A DNA stretch of 64,000 bases, taken from assembly GCA_000711775.1 (NCBI GenBank), contig ARYC01017455.1, forward strand, positions 1-64,000, in the 5' to 3' direction. The notes under the pieces were generated by a model. The model was not told the origin of the DNA, did no database searches, and saw only the letters and a program-made list of their open reading frames with translations. Below are positions 11,263-21,600 of the stretch, one piece after another. The stretch's first letter is position 1. Each line of letters begins with the position of its first letter. Made by a program: the position numbers and the translations under genes. The DNA comes from Oxytricha trifallax (taxonomy: Eukaryota; Ciliophora; Spirotrichea; Sporadotrichida; Oxytrichidae).

Positions 11263-11437
11263 TGACCTAATTGTACAGGCACTTATATACCTCACAAAGA
11301 AATTTTTCAAAATTCCTTAGTGAGGTTAATAAGTGCTTTTATTTGTAGGGTATAGTTAGGATCTTATTGGGGTTAGATTAGAATAGGCAGGTTCTATGTG
11401 AATTTTAAGTGTATTTAATGAATATTAGTTATTTAAT

Positions 11438-12835
11438 TCAAACAAATTTTATCTGCTTATCTTTATGGTATCTCTTGAATCTAGCTCTCAATAGTGGTTC
11501 ATGTATGTCTTCTAATGACTATCTAAGATAAGAAGGAGCTCTTCCGATTATCATCTCTACAAGCTTCTTAATTTCATTGCAGACATCTTCCTGTTATATG
11601 TTTTGAAGCCAAACTTATCGATTATTTCTCGTGCTTAGTTCTAAAGTAAAACATACTTTCGATATCGCACTCCAAGATTATGGCAGCAACTGTCCAAACA
11701 TCCCACTAAACAGAGCCATTAGTCCACTTCTCCCTGATTTGAGGGTATCCTATTGTGCCAAGCACCTTAGCCGAAATCACTATCTTTTATCTTATCGCTC
11801 TATTGAAATAAATGACTACTATTTCCAATGGACAGAGATTTAACATAGCATTTTCAGGCTTCAAATATCGATGCACATACCCAAGTTCAAAGAGCTCTTA
11901 TACACCCTTTATCATTTCTAACAGTATCTAATTAAAATCATCTGGTTATCTATTTTTATAGAGATACTCTCTCAAAGTTATTTCAAAATTTTTCAGTCTT
12001 AATGCAACAAAACCATGCCCAAGAATAACTCCATCGAGTAAAGTAAATTCTTAAACTACTTTTTCTAAGTCTCTCTCAGTATTATGTATTCATTTTCCAA
12101 TTCATTTTGATACTGCTCATTTTAATGAGATACTTGAAAGGATATACTTTGTAAGCATACTCATCAACAACTATAAGTTTAGCCTTGCTTGGTAGGTCAA
12201 AATACAAGTAATTTTCAATACATCTGTCTTTATCAATTGAATTCAAAGCAGGTAGATACATAGCTATCTCTTAAATACATGCTATAAGAGTACCATTTGC
12301 TGGCTGATTCAAAGATTCAAAACGCTTCTGTATCTTGAGCCTTTCCTCCTGTTCTCATTATGACTCAAAAGAATTATTTTTTTTTTAGCAGGAATCAACT
12401 TTTAAGTTTCTTCGTCTTTAATCTGGAATTCGCTTAAGTGGTGATTTTGCATATGCCTCTTTACTATGGCTGAGTGAAATAAGACTTCATGCACGTTTCG
12501 CACTGATACCTACCATAAACTTTATCATGCTTAAAGTAGATCTTAGCTCTCCCAGAGTGTATCTCTTTGATGTGCCTCTTCAAACTAGAATCAGTTACAA
12601 AGAAATTTTTGCAGTCTTCACATTATATTTTTCAATTGATTGTTGTTCCTTGTCTTCCTCAATGAATTCAGCTTGTGTTTAAACTCCCACTTCTGCACTC
12701 TATTTCTTGTTTTAAACATTAATTTTAAAGAATAATGCTTCAAACTCTAGAGCTCTTAGATCAACCTCCAATTCAATATAGATTTCTTCTGATTTTTTAG
12801 AGGTCCAGAATTGAGCTCTGATTATTAATTGCTCC
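11438..12835 (-). pseudogene. TBE zinc-finger kinase, inactive copy
   Basis: Homologue of the kinase at 59153-60607, ending ...RARFKRY and TGA at 11438-11440. It keeps EELGYVH and LKPEN, but the catalytic loop reads HRYLKPEN instead of HRDLKPEN and the metal-binding motif reads YFNRA instead of DFNRA, so both catalytic aspartates are tyrosine. Two C2H2 fingers lie at about 12440-12640. Frameshifts occur between the fingers and the kinase domain. The start lies near 12835, matching the IYIE(L/R)E block of the relative. It cannot be a working kinase. Confidence 0.8.
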
Positions 12836-13848
12836 AAGAGAAACTCTCCTACTATTTAAGTTATCCGCCTTGTTTAAATTTAAATTTCTATTAAAAAACT
12901 CTACTAACCTCTCTGGTTATAGTAATTGCATATAGAAGTTGGCACCGCAGCAATAATGGTTGATTTTCAGGCTTTAGAGATCATATTTATGTTTAGTTTA
13001 TTACTATAATTTTTCTAATATCATACTTAATAATTTTTATTTTGGTGCCAACAAATAATAAAATCAGGTTGGTACTAGTACCAATTAGGCTTTGAACCAT
13101 TTTGGAACTTTTGCAATAAAACCTCATTAGTTTAAAACTAGGTACTAATTAAGTTTTGGTACTATTAAATAGGTACTAAGTAAATTTAATCGAATTTATT
13201 GTAGAAATACATTTGAATTTGGAAAATTAATTATATTTAAATTAATAATAAATCAAAATCGTGGCAGTTAAACTTGGCCAATTTAAACGATCTTAGGCTC
13301 ATTCAATAGATAATTTAAAATTAGCTGGACTTTATTATTGGCAGTACTATTTTATCGCATCCCTGGAGCGAAATAACTTGACTTTAATTGAATACATCTA
13401 AATTCATTAAATTATGCCCTCACATTAAAGTGAAGTTACCTCGCTCTAGGGATTCGATAAAACAGTATCGCCAATAATAAAGTCCAGCTAATTTTGAATT
13501 CTCTATCGAATAAGCCCTAAATCGTTTAAATTTGACAACTTAACTGCCAAGTTTTTGAATTATTATTAATTTAATTATAATTAATTTTCCAAATTCAAAT
13601 GTATTTCTACAATAGTACCGGTACTAATTAAATTTAAAAAAATTTAGTACTAATTTAATGGAACTAAATTGATAAAAATGGAGCTCCATCTCTGCAGCTT
13701 GTTACAGCTTCTGCTAGCTTACTCCATGTATCGTTACCAGGCTGACCTCCTTTAAGATGCCCATATTTAATGCTAAGATTTTAAACAGTAGGATCCAGAA
13801 CTATATATATTAAAATTTGAAATTCAAAAACAAGAGAAGGAACAAAAG
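12836..13848. repeat. TBE spacer with GGTACC-rich repeats, hosting a MITE
   Basis: Non-coding spacer between kinase and small ORF. It contains many short GGTACTA/TAGTACC words in both orientations, and the same spacer is found reversed at 58740-58980. The block ATGGAGCTCCATC with TTACAGCTTC lies at the small-ORF side. The MITE at 13197-13614 is inserted in the middle. Confidence 0.7.
13197..13614. mobile_element. Palindromic MITE, copy 2 (418 bp)
   Basis: Same hairpin family as 6741-7163, with the same internal core (CGCATCCCTGGAGCG and CACATTAAAGTGAAGTTA). The ends read TATTGTAGAAATACATTTG. It interrupts the spacer of the old TBE and is therefore younger than it. Confidence 0.85.
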
Positions 13849-13977
13849 ATGTTATCTAAAAGTAATACAATGAAGAGAGTTGAAGCTTAAGAAATGATCT
13901 CAAGATTTAGAAGCAAGGAAGATATCTATCAATACCTCATTCAACATGGTAAGCATGCTACATATACTTTATCATAT

Positions 13978-13992
13978 AAACCCCAAAACCCC
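13978..13992 (+). repeat. Telomere-like AAACCCCAAAACCCC block
   Basis: Same C4A4C4 motif that caps TBE elements, but the flank does not match any TBE terminal repeat in this window. It lies about 30 bp inside the left edge of the 6.4-kb insertion and could be its terminus. No matching G4T4G4 was seen near the right edge. Confidence 0.55.
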
Positions 13993-14076
13993 AGATTTAT
14001 CTTTTCAACGAAGTATTAAAAGTAATAAAATGATCAAGTATAATAAAAGTAAACAAGTACGCTATATAAGCCAGCA

Positions 14077-15575
14077 TCAATCTTCAGTTTGTTCATCAAT
14101 CAAAATAAGCTCCTTGCTGATGCCGTCGTGGAGGTAATAATTATTCCCTATTTTTACAAATTAAATCTTAGGATCATGCTAACTGTATTTCTGTATAGCA
14201 TCTTGAATTCTTGTGTTAAGATTTTGAGCATTTGAGCTATTAATCTTTTGTTATTGAATTTGTGGTTATATAAATGGCTATGATTGCTGCTATTGAACTG
14301 GAGTAACTTATTCTCTTTTTTACATTATTGAACGCTTTTCAATGTTAGTAACTCGAGAATTCATTGTTTTAATATTTTCATGAATTATGTTAATATTTTT
14401 AGTAATTTTTTCTTTGCACTCTTCAATCGTCTCATTGAAAGTGTCAACTACACACTTCAGTTTTTTCTACACATCTGCAATATTTATTTCTAGTAGATTT
14501 ACTTATTCACTATCTTAGACTGTTAGGACTTTTAAGGTTTCTTCCATATTCTTAAAGCCATTAGCTGAATCCTACATTGTTTTTTGAGGCTCCAGTATTT
14601 AGTAATTGATCCTTCTACCATTTCTTGCCATCGACTCTTAAGTGGCAACACCAAGAGTGGGTGCTACCATTTTGATATCTTCAACTAATATCTAGAATGT
14701 CTGTTAAATTTCCTCGCATCCTTCAGCAACTTGTCTTGATATTTATTCAAAATAAACACCTTGGAACAAGGATTCCAACTTTGTAACTCTATCTCGAAAT
14801 TCCTTAATTTGGTCTGTTAAGTTTTAAAATTATGGATTTTAAAATAACTCTGGTGCCTATTTGAGTATCATACTACTTATATCTTCCCGAGCTTTCTACG
14901 TAAGCTCCCTAACTTTTTCTCAATTAGCTCATCAATTTAGTTAAGCTCAGGGAAAGTTGTGTCGCTATGTATTTGCGAAAATTCCGTTTCTGTGTGTTTC
15001 AAGTCAGATTACAGTGATTTAAAGTCAATTCCTGTGATAATGCTTTGGTCTTCATTATTCGAAGGAGTTAATGAAGTTTGACTTTGGTTTGATTTACCAT
15101 AAAAATTCCGCTCTCCTAGCATGTGGAAGGTTTAGTATTTTTCTTATTAGAATTTTTCTTCATTTTATTTGTTTGAGTTGCGGCTTTACTATAAGACTTT
15201 CTCGAATTGAGGGTAGAAACTAGCCAATTTTTGTGCATATTTATAGTATTAGCTCCAAATTTCTTTTTTAGCAAAATTTTGACATCCTTGTAGGTCTACT
15301 TCCCTAATATACTTTGCTTCTTAATATGGTCCAAGATCTTTTGCTTTGATTCTTTATATTTAAATTCCATAAGTTGCATTTCATTAAAAAATCTGCTGTG
15401 TATCCGGAGTTCTCATCACATAAATCTTCAGAAATAGGAGATTAAATTTTCTATTTTTGTATAGCTTTTTATGTTTTCCCCATAAATTTTAAGTTATCAG
15501 TAGTTGAAATGGCTTGCTTGTATAGCATTTATGCTTCTTTATTTATTTTTGCTGAAAGACCATACTTACTCTTTG
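14077..15575 (-). pseudogene. Coiled-coil protein of unknown function
   Basis: Read from about 15575 down to TGA 14077-14079, nearly 500 codons. The N-terminal third is basic (IKKHKCYTS; KYKESKQKILDHIKKQS; NKMKKNSNKKN). The middle and C-terminal parts are heptad-rich (DQIKEFRDRVTKLESLF; ADVQKKLKCVVDTFNETIE; MNSRVTNIEKRS), then Gln-rich, ending KIGNNYYLHDGIS...IDEQTED. Changes of frame near 15390, 15090 and 14890 are needed to follow it. I do not recognise a family. It is the leftmost gene of the 6.4-kb insertion. Confidence 0.6.
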
Positions 15576-15689
15576 TTTATATTATTAGTAACATTTGATA
15601 GAGTTATTTTAAAGGCACCTAATCTAATAATACTATTTTAATTTTGTTGATTCATAAGCTTATTACATATTAAATTCCAAAATATAAAA

Positions 15690-15840
15690 AATTCTAGCAA
15701 ACTATCACAAAGTATTACAAAGTATAACAATTTGTTATATCAATCAATGATTAACATAAATTTATTAATTAAAATTAAATATAATATAAATAAAAATTAC
15801 TCTAACAAACTCTCACATTTTCTAATTTTATGTTAGATTA
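15690..15840. repeat. Repeat rich in CAAACT words
   Basis: Contains TCTAGCAAACTATCACAAAG and CTCTAACAAACTCTCACATT. The complement of these words recurs at 17105-17150 on the other side of family A copy 2 and again at 44629-44760, and the direct form at 17445 and 43497. This could be the terminal or promoter sequence of one transposon family. Confidence 0.5.
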
Positions 15841-16024
15841 TCATCATTGAACTAAATCTATATCTAATTGCTAAACAAACTCAGTTATTAATTAAAAAAA
15901 TCAGATATTTTAAAATACAAAGACTATTTAAAATAACTTATTTTTACTCAATATACAGTAGTTGAACTGTGTGAAGTCCTTTCTCTATATTTTGTTTAAA
16001 TTTCATAAACTTTTTAGATAATTT

Positions 16025-16090
16025 GTTGCGGGATTTTATCACCAGGGGGTGGTGTTTTTTTCCCGTCTAATAAAAACTTTTGGAATAATC
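16025..16090 (+). repeat. Direct repeat, left copy
   Basis: GGATTTTATCACCAGGGGGT followed by GGTG and a T run, then CCCGTCTAATAAAAA. A close copy in the same orientation lies at 20207-20280. The CACC...GGTG core is itself palindromic. Confidence 0.65.
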
Positions 16091-16261
16091 CTTTAAACAA
16101 CTCTGTTTTCTAATGATTTTAATCATTTAGAAAACATAAAAATTCTTCTTTGTAAAATTAAAAATCTTATTTATAAAATTTATCAAGTTAAGTTAAATAA
16201 GAATAATTTTAAAACCTAAAATCTAATAATCTCATATTATAAAGTTATTATTCTATTGAAT

Positions 16262-17047
16262 AGGCTACTAATCAATAGGTTGCCTTCTTAGTCAATGACT
16301 CCACCATCGTGAAGTTGCATCACGAGCTATTTATAAATGACAAGCTCATCTATCTAACCTCTTAAGTCATTCATTTCGTCTCTTACCCGTTGGTTTTGCT
16401 CCAAAAACTTTTGTTTAGACTTTGAGCTAATATGGAAACTAGCCTTCTACTCTTCCTAGTCATTTTGCCTGGATTTTCTTTTATAAGAAGGCAGATCTTC
16501 CTTTGTTTACTAAATTTGAGTTAAATTATATCCTTGGCTTACCACTGTAACTAATGGAATTGTTGTGGGCATCTAAAAATTAGGGCTTCATTTGTACGAT
16601 TTTGTTTTGTGAATTATCAAGCCTTGCTTGTCTTTATTCCTTGGCTCTCAAAATCATCTAGTTAATTCCTTTACGTTTAAGAGTTAAGAGAATATCAGTG
16701 ATCCCCTTATTATCTAAATGGAGCCAGTCCATTTAATCTGGCAAATACTTCAATATTTAGGGCTTGTCTTAAGCATACGATAAAAAATCGTCTGCAGTAA
16801 GTCTTTAAATCTGTGGAATTACGGATTGAATCACATCGCTTCGTTTCAAAAACTATATAAAAAGTCTAACAAAATATAGTACCTATTTTTATCCTGTGAG
16901 AAAGCTTTCAAAAAAATAAATATTTGAGCAGTTGAGTTTGGGCAAGTATGCCCCACACTTTTATGTGAGAAAATCATAGAGTTCTTTCTTAGAACCTATA
17001 TTAGATCTAACCTCACTAACATGAACACCCTGCAGATTGTTGTTCAT
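16262..17047 (-). pseudogene. Unknown family A, copy 2
   Basis: Starts at ATG 17045-17047 (MNNNLQGVHVSEV) and runs through SKKELYDFLTQKCGAYLPK, IYFFESFLTG, a 30-bp intron, LKRSDVIQS, QMDWLHLDNKGITDILL and GINQMIL. A one-base frameshift near 16460 is followed by KQKFLEQNQRVRDEMNDL and LVMQLHDGGVIDQEG, and the frame ends at TGA near 16262. Length is about 250 residues. There is no signal peptide or membrane segment and no motif I recognise. It lies head to head with the transposase at 17235, as in copy 1. Confidence 0.65.
16853..16882 (-). other. 30-bp intron
   Basis: GTACTATATT...ATATAG. Its removal joins TGQKQ to FLKRSDV in one frame. The position equals that of the 29-bp intron in copy 1. 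Confidence 0.7.
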
Positions 17048-17234
17048 AATGCCTTATTAAATATTAATAGTTTTATTTTTTATTATTATGTTTAATTAAT
17101 ATGTTAGTGATAATAATTTGTTATAGTTTGTGAGAGTTTTAATCTAACTTATAGTTTTAATTTAAATTGGCCTAAATTGATTATTCTATATAGTAATAAT
17201 TTTAAATTAAACTTAAAAATTATCAATACATTAT

Positions 17235-18850
17235 ATGGAGAAGTCTAAAATCTTCAAAACTTTAAATAATCAGACATAAGAGACTTTTTGCTTCAAAGCA
17301 ATTAGATTTAGCTGTAACAAGATGAGGAAGATGAGGTTTCACTTTAAGACTTTGTGAATGATGAGAATTTCGAAGATGAGTTAGTTTACTGTAAAACAAC
17401 TTGTTTGATGTCTCCTGGTGCAGTGAAGTTGATGATTAAAAGTTTATTTCTCTAACAAACTCTCACATTCAGAGATTAGAAGCGAGAGTATCACTCAACA
17501 TAGAAAATTAAATATTTAATACCTATATTATTGATCCCAAGAGAATTGTGAATACAATGGAGGATGTAGGAGGGGAAATAAGTAAACGAGCACTTTAAGT
17601 GACGAGTAAATTAATGCTTTGCTATTGATAATCCAAGAACTTAGTTAAAGGAGGTCCATGAATAGCAATGCAATGAATAGTGAATTTAATTGTAAGTTCT
17701 AAAGAAAAGCCCCCTCATTTTTCCTAATTAAGACATTCAATAGCAATCAGATAACTCTTGTGTAGAAAATATAAAATTTACTTTAACCCCCCCCCATTTT
17801 TATTTTAGAGTTGTTAATGATACAAGAAATTATTTTGATTCACACAATAGATCTCCTGCATTTTTAGGCTTATTAAGCATTTTTACTTCAATCATAGGTG
17901 TACCAAAAAATAATTAATGAAAAGATTTAAAATCAAAATTTCTTGAGTTAAAAATGCTATTGATGATAGGAATGATGAGACCATAGGAAGAAAAAAGAAT
18001 AATAAAAATTAGAAAATATATTCGATAAAGTTAATAGAAATGCTATTATTAAAATTAAGTAAAATTTTCAATAAATTATATCAGCTAAGTAAATTCAAAA
18101 TATATTACTCATCATGTTGAACCTTTGTGTATCTTTATAAAAAATCTGAAAGATTATTAAACATGAAATTGGATATGCTTATAAAAAGGTATATCCCATT
18201 GATAAAAGATCAAATAGCTTAGAATGTTTAAAGCAAAGATAACTTGCTGCTAGCCATAATGGAAAACTTTATGAGTTAAAATAAGTTATTTAATAACATT
18301 GACTAGAGTGGAATATAAAGCTAAAGTTATTTAAGGAGAGGCTGGATCATGAAGGGAGTCAGTAACTATAATGATTAGTTAATTAGATACTATGGAGTTA
18401 ACATGATTGCAGCCGGATTTAGTGATGGTAGAGTTTATTATACACTGAGCATTGAAAAGAACAATACGACCATGTTTCTTTACTTTTTACAATAAATAAT
18501 TGAAAAATTAGATTAAAGCTCAAATTAGTGGAGAATGAACACTGTTTTTTTAATAGATATTGCTGCATATTACAAGAGTGTTATTAAACTCCAAAAATTA
18601 AAACTTTATCAAATATCTGTACTATATTTGGGGCCTTATCAATTCTCAATGGCCCCTATAGAAAAACCTTTTGCGGTATTCAAGAAGAATTATAATCTTA
18701 TTACTTAATCAACAAGTAAGGAGGAGTTCTTAAAAACTCTCGCACAAAGTATCCAAAGCAAGAATTTTTCTTGGATGTAGAATAGTTATTACAGCTGTCT
18801 AAAATTTGCTAAAGATGCAATACTACAAAAAATTAAAATCTACCTTATAA
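17235..18850 (+). pseudogene. DD34E transposase (Tc1/IS630-like), copy 2
   Basis: The second half reads cleanly. NNIDQS holds the first Asp, GWIMKGVSNYN and YYGVNMIAAGFSDG follow, then FLIDIAAYYKS with the second Asp and YQFSMAPIEKPF with the Glu. There are exactly 34 residues between the second Asp and the Glu, the Tc1/IS630 spacing, and the order fits the DDE_3 type domain. The residue after the first Asp is Gln rather than the usual Glu. The N-terminal half (17235-18280) has an acidic stretch (DEEDEVSLQDFVNDE), frameshifts and TGA codons, so this copy is probably dead. The C-terminus beyond KFAKDAILQKI is not delimited. Confidence 0.75.
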
Positions 18851-19029
18851 ATTCTTTAACTTTACGCTATTAAAAATCATTAGCTAATTCAAGAATGATT
18901 ATTTTTATAAATATTAAAATTAAAGTTTATTAATTAAATTTAAATTCAATAATGATTTAAATTTCTCATCTCATTATCTCCTTTTATTTCATTTTTATTT
19001 CATTGCAAAAATAAACTGTATAAGGCTTA

Positions 19030-20052
19030 TCAAAGGTAAGATATTTTGAATATCTCCAATCTATACTGCTATGGAAAAGTTTAATAAATAATATCCCAGA
19101 ATTCTTTTGGTTTCTCGGAATACTACTTTTTTACAGTCTCAATTTCTGTAGGAATTGAATCTAATATTTTTGAATCAATGTTGCCTTTTACTTGAACAAG
19201 GCAGTACTCTAATGAAAATTCAGGATGTACACTATTGATCAAATTTCTTTTAGGTGTGAGCTTTACCCATTTAATAATCTTTTTAATTGAATATACAAAT
19301 AATTTTAAGTGATTTACACCATATTTTTAAGAGTTGTGAAGTGTCCAATATAATATAATTCCTTGCTCTTTAATTAAAGATAAATGTATCTGTTTCAATC
19401 TGTATATTGGTAAATATGAATAGGGTGTTGATTTTTATCTCTTCCAAGGATTATTTTTCAACAACTATGGAAATTAATCCACCTGCTAATTTGAGCATAG
19501 TTTTATGTAAGTTCTCCCAAAAATAATCATTTCTAAAATCGACTTGTAATATTATTGGTTCTGCTTTTGCCATTTTATCTGAAAAATACAACTCCCATTG
19601 ACTACAAATGTAACCTCCTTTTATCTCATAATTAAATTCTGGAATTTTAAGTTAACCTAAATTTGGGTCTTTATCATGCTTTTAAAGATTCATTTTTTCA
19701 TTATTCCTTGGCTCGAGTTGTTCTTATTCGACAATAAATTAGCTTGAAATAATCTTAGTCTTGTCCACAAGATGACAGATGCCCATATGAGTCTTACAGT
19801 GATCAGATTATTTGAAAATTCTTAAGAATCCTAGGCACTCAAGCTTTTATAGAAGTTCCTCTGACCTTTAAGTTTATGTAAAAGTTTACATTTATTAGGT
19901 TTACTACAATTATTTTATATTGTTTTAGGGCATTTATATTCTGATTTGCAGAAATTACAAACAAAACTTTTGCCTTAAATTAGTCCTTGTGTTGCTATCA
20001 TCTGCAGTTATTAAAACAAAATCTTATCATTCAAACACATTTGCTGAAACAT
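19030..20052 (-). pseudogene. Zinc-finger MT-A70 family methyltransferase, copy 2
   Basis: From ATG 20050-20052. A helical lead (KVITMFQQMCLNDKI) is followed by two Cys/His clusters (FVCNFCKSEYKC...C...C..LH and CLGFLRIFKQSDHCKTH). The MT-A70 domain follows: ISIVVE, then KNPW in place of DPPW, PYSYLPIYRL, GIILYWTL, KKIIKWVK, EYCLVQVKGN, and SEKPKEFWDIIYQTFPQQYR followed by LEIF; stop TGA 19030-19032. The last three blocks are the family's C-terminal signature. The blocks before NPW are in another frame (a run of A near 19455), so the copy is frameshifted. VDFRNDYFW...LIS aligns with VDLRDMNEW...FDI of copy 1, confirming homology. It is the rightmost gene of the 6.4-kb insertion. Confidence 0.75.
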
Positions 20053-20206
20053 TGTAATAACTTTATATTTTTTATTATTCTTGTTTGGAAAAAGCACTTA
20101 ATCTTAATAAGTATTCTCAAATATTAAGAACTTGAATATTTGTTTTAGTGATAACGTTGCAAAATAAGAGTCTTCATTAGTTTTAGTATTTTCCTGAAAT
20201 TAAAGT

Positions 20207-20280
20207 TGCTACAGGATTTTTTCACCAGTGGGTGGTAATTTTTTTCCGTCAATAAAAATTCCAAATTTTGATGAAACTTA
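20207..20280 (+). repeat. Direct repeat, right copy
   Basis: GGATTTTTTCACCAGTGGGT, GGTAA, a T run, then CCGTCAATAAAAATTCC. Pairs with 16025-16090; the copies are about 4.19 kb apart and enclose family A, the transposase and the MT-A70 gene. Confidence 0.65.
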
Positions 20281-20900
20281 AAATAACACCTCTATTTCAT
20301 AAATGATTAGATGAAGTTTATAATTGTAGGTTTATTCCTTCTAACAACGGAAGGTACAAAAGTTTCATTCTTAAAAGCTATACTTTTTGAAGAAGAAAGC
20401 CTCCAAAAACAATGAAATAAAGTTGATAGATATAAAAATTACCCAGAGATTATAGTCACAAATCTTTATGAGGATGCCATGTAAGTTGAGGAAGTGGTAG
20501 TTTACCTTCCTACCAAGAAACAACTCTCTAAAAAATTTCCAGAAAGGAACTTCATCTTTGGTGTTCTTGGCACTTTAAGAGAGAGTTATCTCAGAGAGAT
20601 CAATGAAGAAGCTCACAAAAAACGCTACTCTATTTCTCCTGAAGATCAAAAGAAGCAAGGCATACTAATAAGCGAGACCTGGCTTGCGGAGCTTAAGAAG
20701 CATCCATACCTCTCTAGTAAGCTTTGACACATAACTTTGTAGGGAAACCTGGAACTGGTATATTCCTAATGAAAGAACATGCAAAGGTTCACAGAGAGAG
20801 AAAGTCTTAGACTATTCATGAAGTGAGCAAGAGACTTTATAATGATTTTTAAAAGCCAGAAGAAATGAACATAGATGCAGGAGAAAGCAGTAAGAGAAGA

Positions 20901-21600
20901 TTTAATCATGCTAATCTAATTTTTATTCAATTAGAGATTCAGATTTATAGTTTTATTAATTTTAAGTTTTATACTTTATTTATTACCGATTGAAAATTAT
21001 TAAAAACGAAATTATTTTTAATATAAATGGAATACTATTTTTTTACTATTTCTTGAACATTATAGTCTGAATAATGTAATCCAATAACATAAAGACAACA
21101 TCCAATAAAAATAATAATTATTTAATCGAGTAATCCAAATAACAAAAATAAAATATGCTACTATATTGAGGCTCTATGTGTGAGTATTGATATTTAATAA
21201 ATTTAAATATTGTTTTAACGTATATTAAATAAGTTATAATCACAATCTTTACAGAACATAAATCACTTAGTTTATATTTTAATACAAGTAAGTATACATC
21301 TATAGGATAATTAAGTGAAAAATATTATTTTTTTTCACGCTAAACTACCTTATTCAAGAAACATTTAATTTAAATATTGATTTCTACACAAAACCAAATA
21401 AACTGCCTTCTTGAATTCTGCATGAATGGCAGTGTTTTCTTCATAAATATATGTGTGCGTGTAATTCAAGCTGCTCCTGAATGGTGAAGGAATTCGTAGC
21501 TATTAAATGATTTTGTCACTTGATATGTAGGATACACCAACCATTTACCCCCACATTTATTTTGTTATATATTTTTAATTTATTCAATAAATTTGTTTAT
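20901..21600. other. Element DNA without clear gene
   Basis: AT-rich. A minus-strand stretch at about 21365-21560 reads protein-like (VGVSYISSDKI; EENTAIHAEFKKAVYLV) but shows no family motif. It lies inside the inverted repeats 11109-11262 and 22817-22972. Confidence 0.35.

Larger units (their letters stand above)
13949..20329. mobile_element. 6.4-kb insertion in the TBE intron carrying four genes
   Basis: Exon boundaries of the host ORF fix the outer limits. The first bases (GTAAGCATGC) and the last (TATAATTGTAG) are probably original intron. Inside are a coiled-coil ORF (-), unknown family A (-), a DD34E transposase (+) and an MT-A70 gene (-). A C4A4C4 telomere-like block lies near the left edge at 13981-13992. 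Direct repeats with the core CACCAG(G/T)GGGTGGT lie at 16025-16090 and 20207-20280. It may be one multi-gene transposon or two stacked ones; the exact ends are not resolved. Confidence 0.65.
11279..20900 (-). mobile_element. Old TBE transposon, interrupted and truncated (copy 2)
   Basis: Order left to right: remnant terminal repeat (CCTTAGTGAGGTTAATAAGTGC at about 11313, with the C4A4 repeats decayed), kinase on the minus strand, spacer with a MITE, and the small ORF on the plus strand split by a 6.4-kb insertion in its intron. The transposase and the far terminal repeat are missing: similarity stops near 20900, within the last codons of the small ORF. It belongs to the subfamily of the element at 56624-60746, shown by the terminal repeat and the GGTACC-rich spacer. 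It sits inside the inverted repeats 11109-11262 and 22817-22972. Confidence 0.8.
13849..20900 (+). pseudogene. TBE small ORF, split by insertion in its intron
   Basis: Exon 1 is 13849-13948 (M...MKRVEAQEMISRFRSKED...IQH). Exon 2 resumes at 20330 with LFL and runs to about 20900 through VVYLPTKKQLSKKFPERN, GVLGTLRESYLREI and KKHPYLSSKL to MNIDAG. In intact TBE copies a 36-bp GT-AG intron separates these exons; here the intron is 6.4 kb because a foreign element has entered it. Frameshifts or TGA codons near 20425 and 20727, and loss of the C-terminal Lys/Glu-rich tail, show decay. The function of this TBE protein (the '22-kDa' ORF of the literature) is unknown. Confidence 0.8.
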
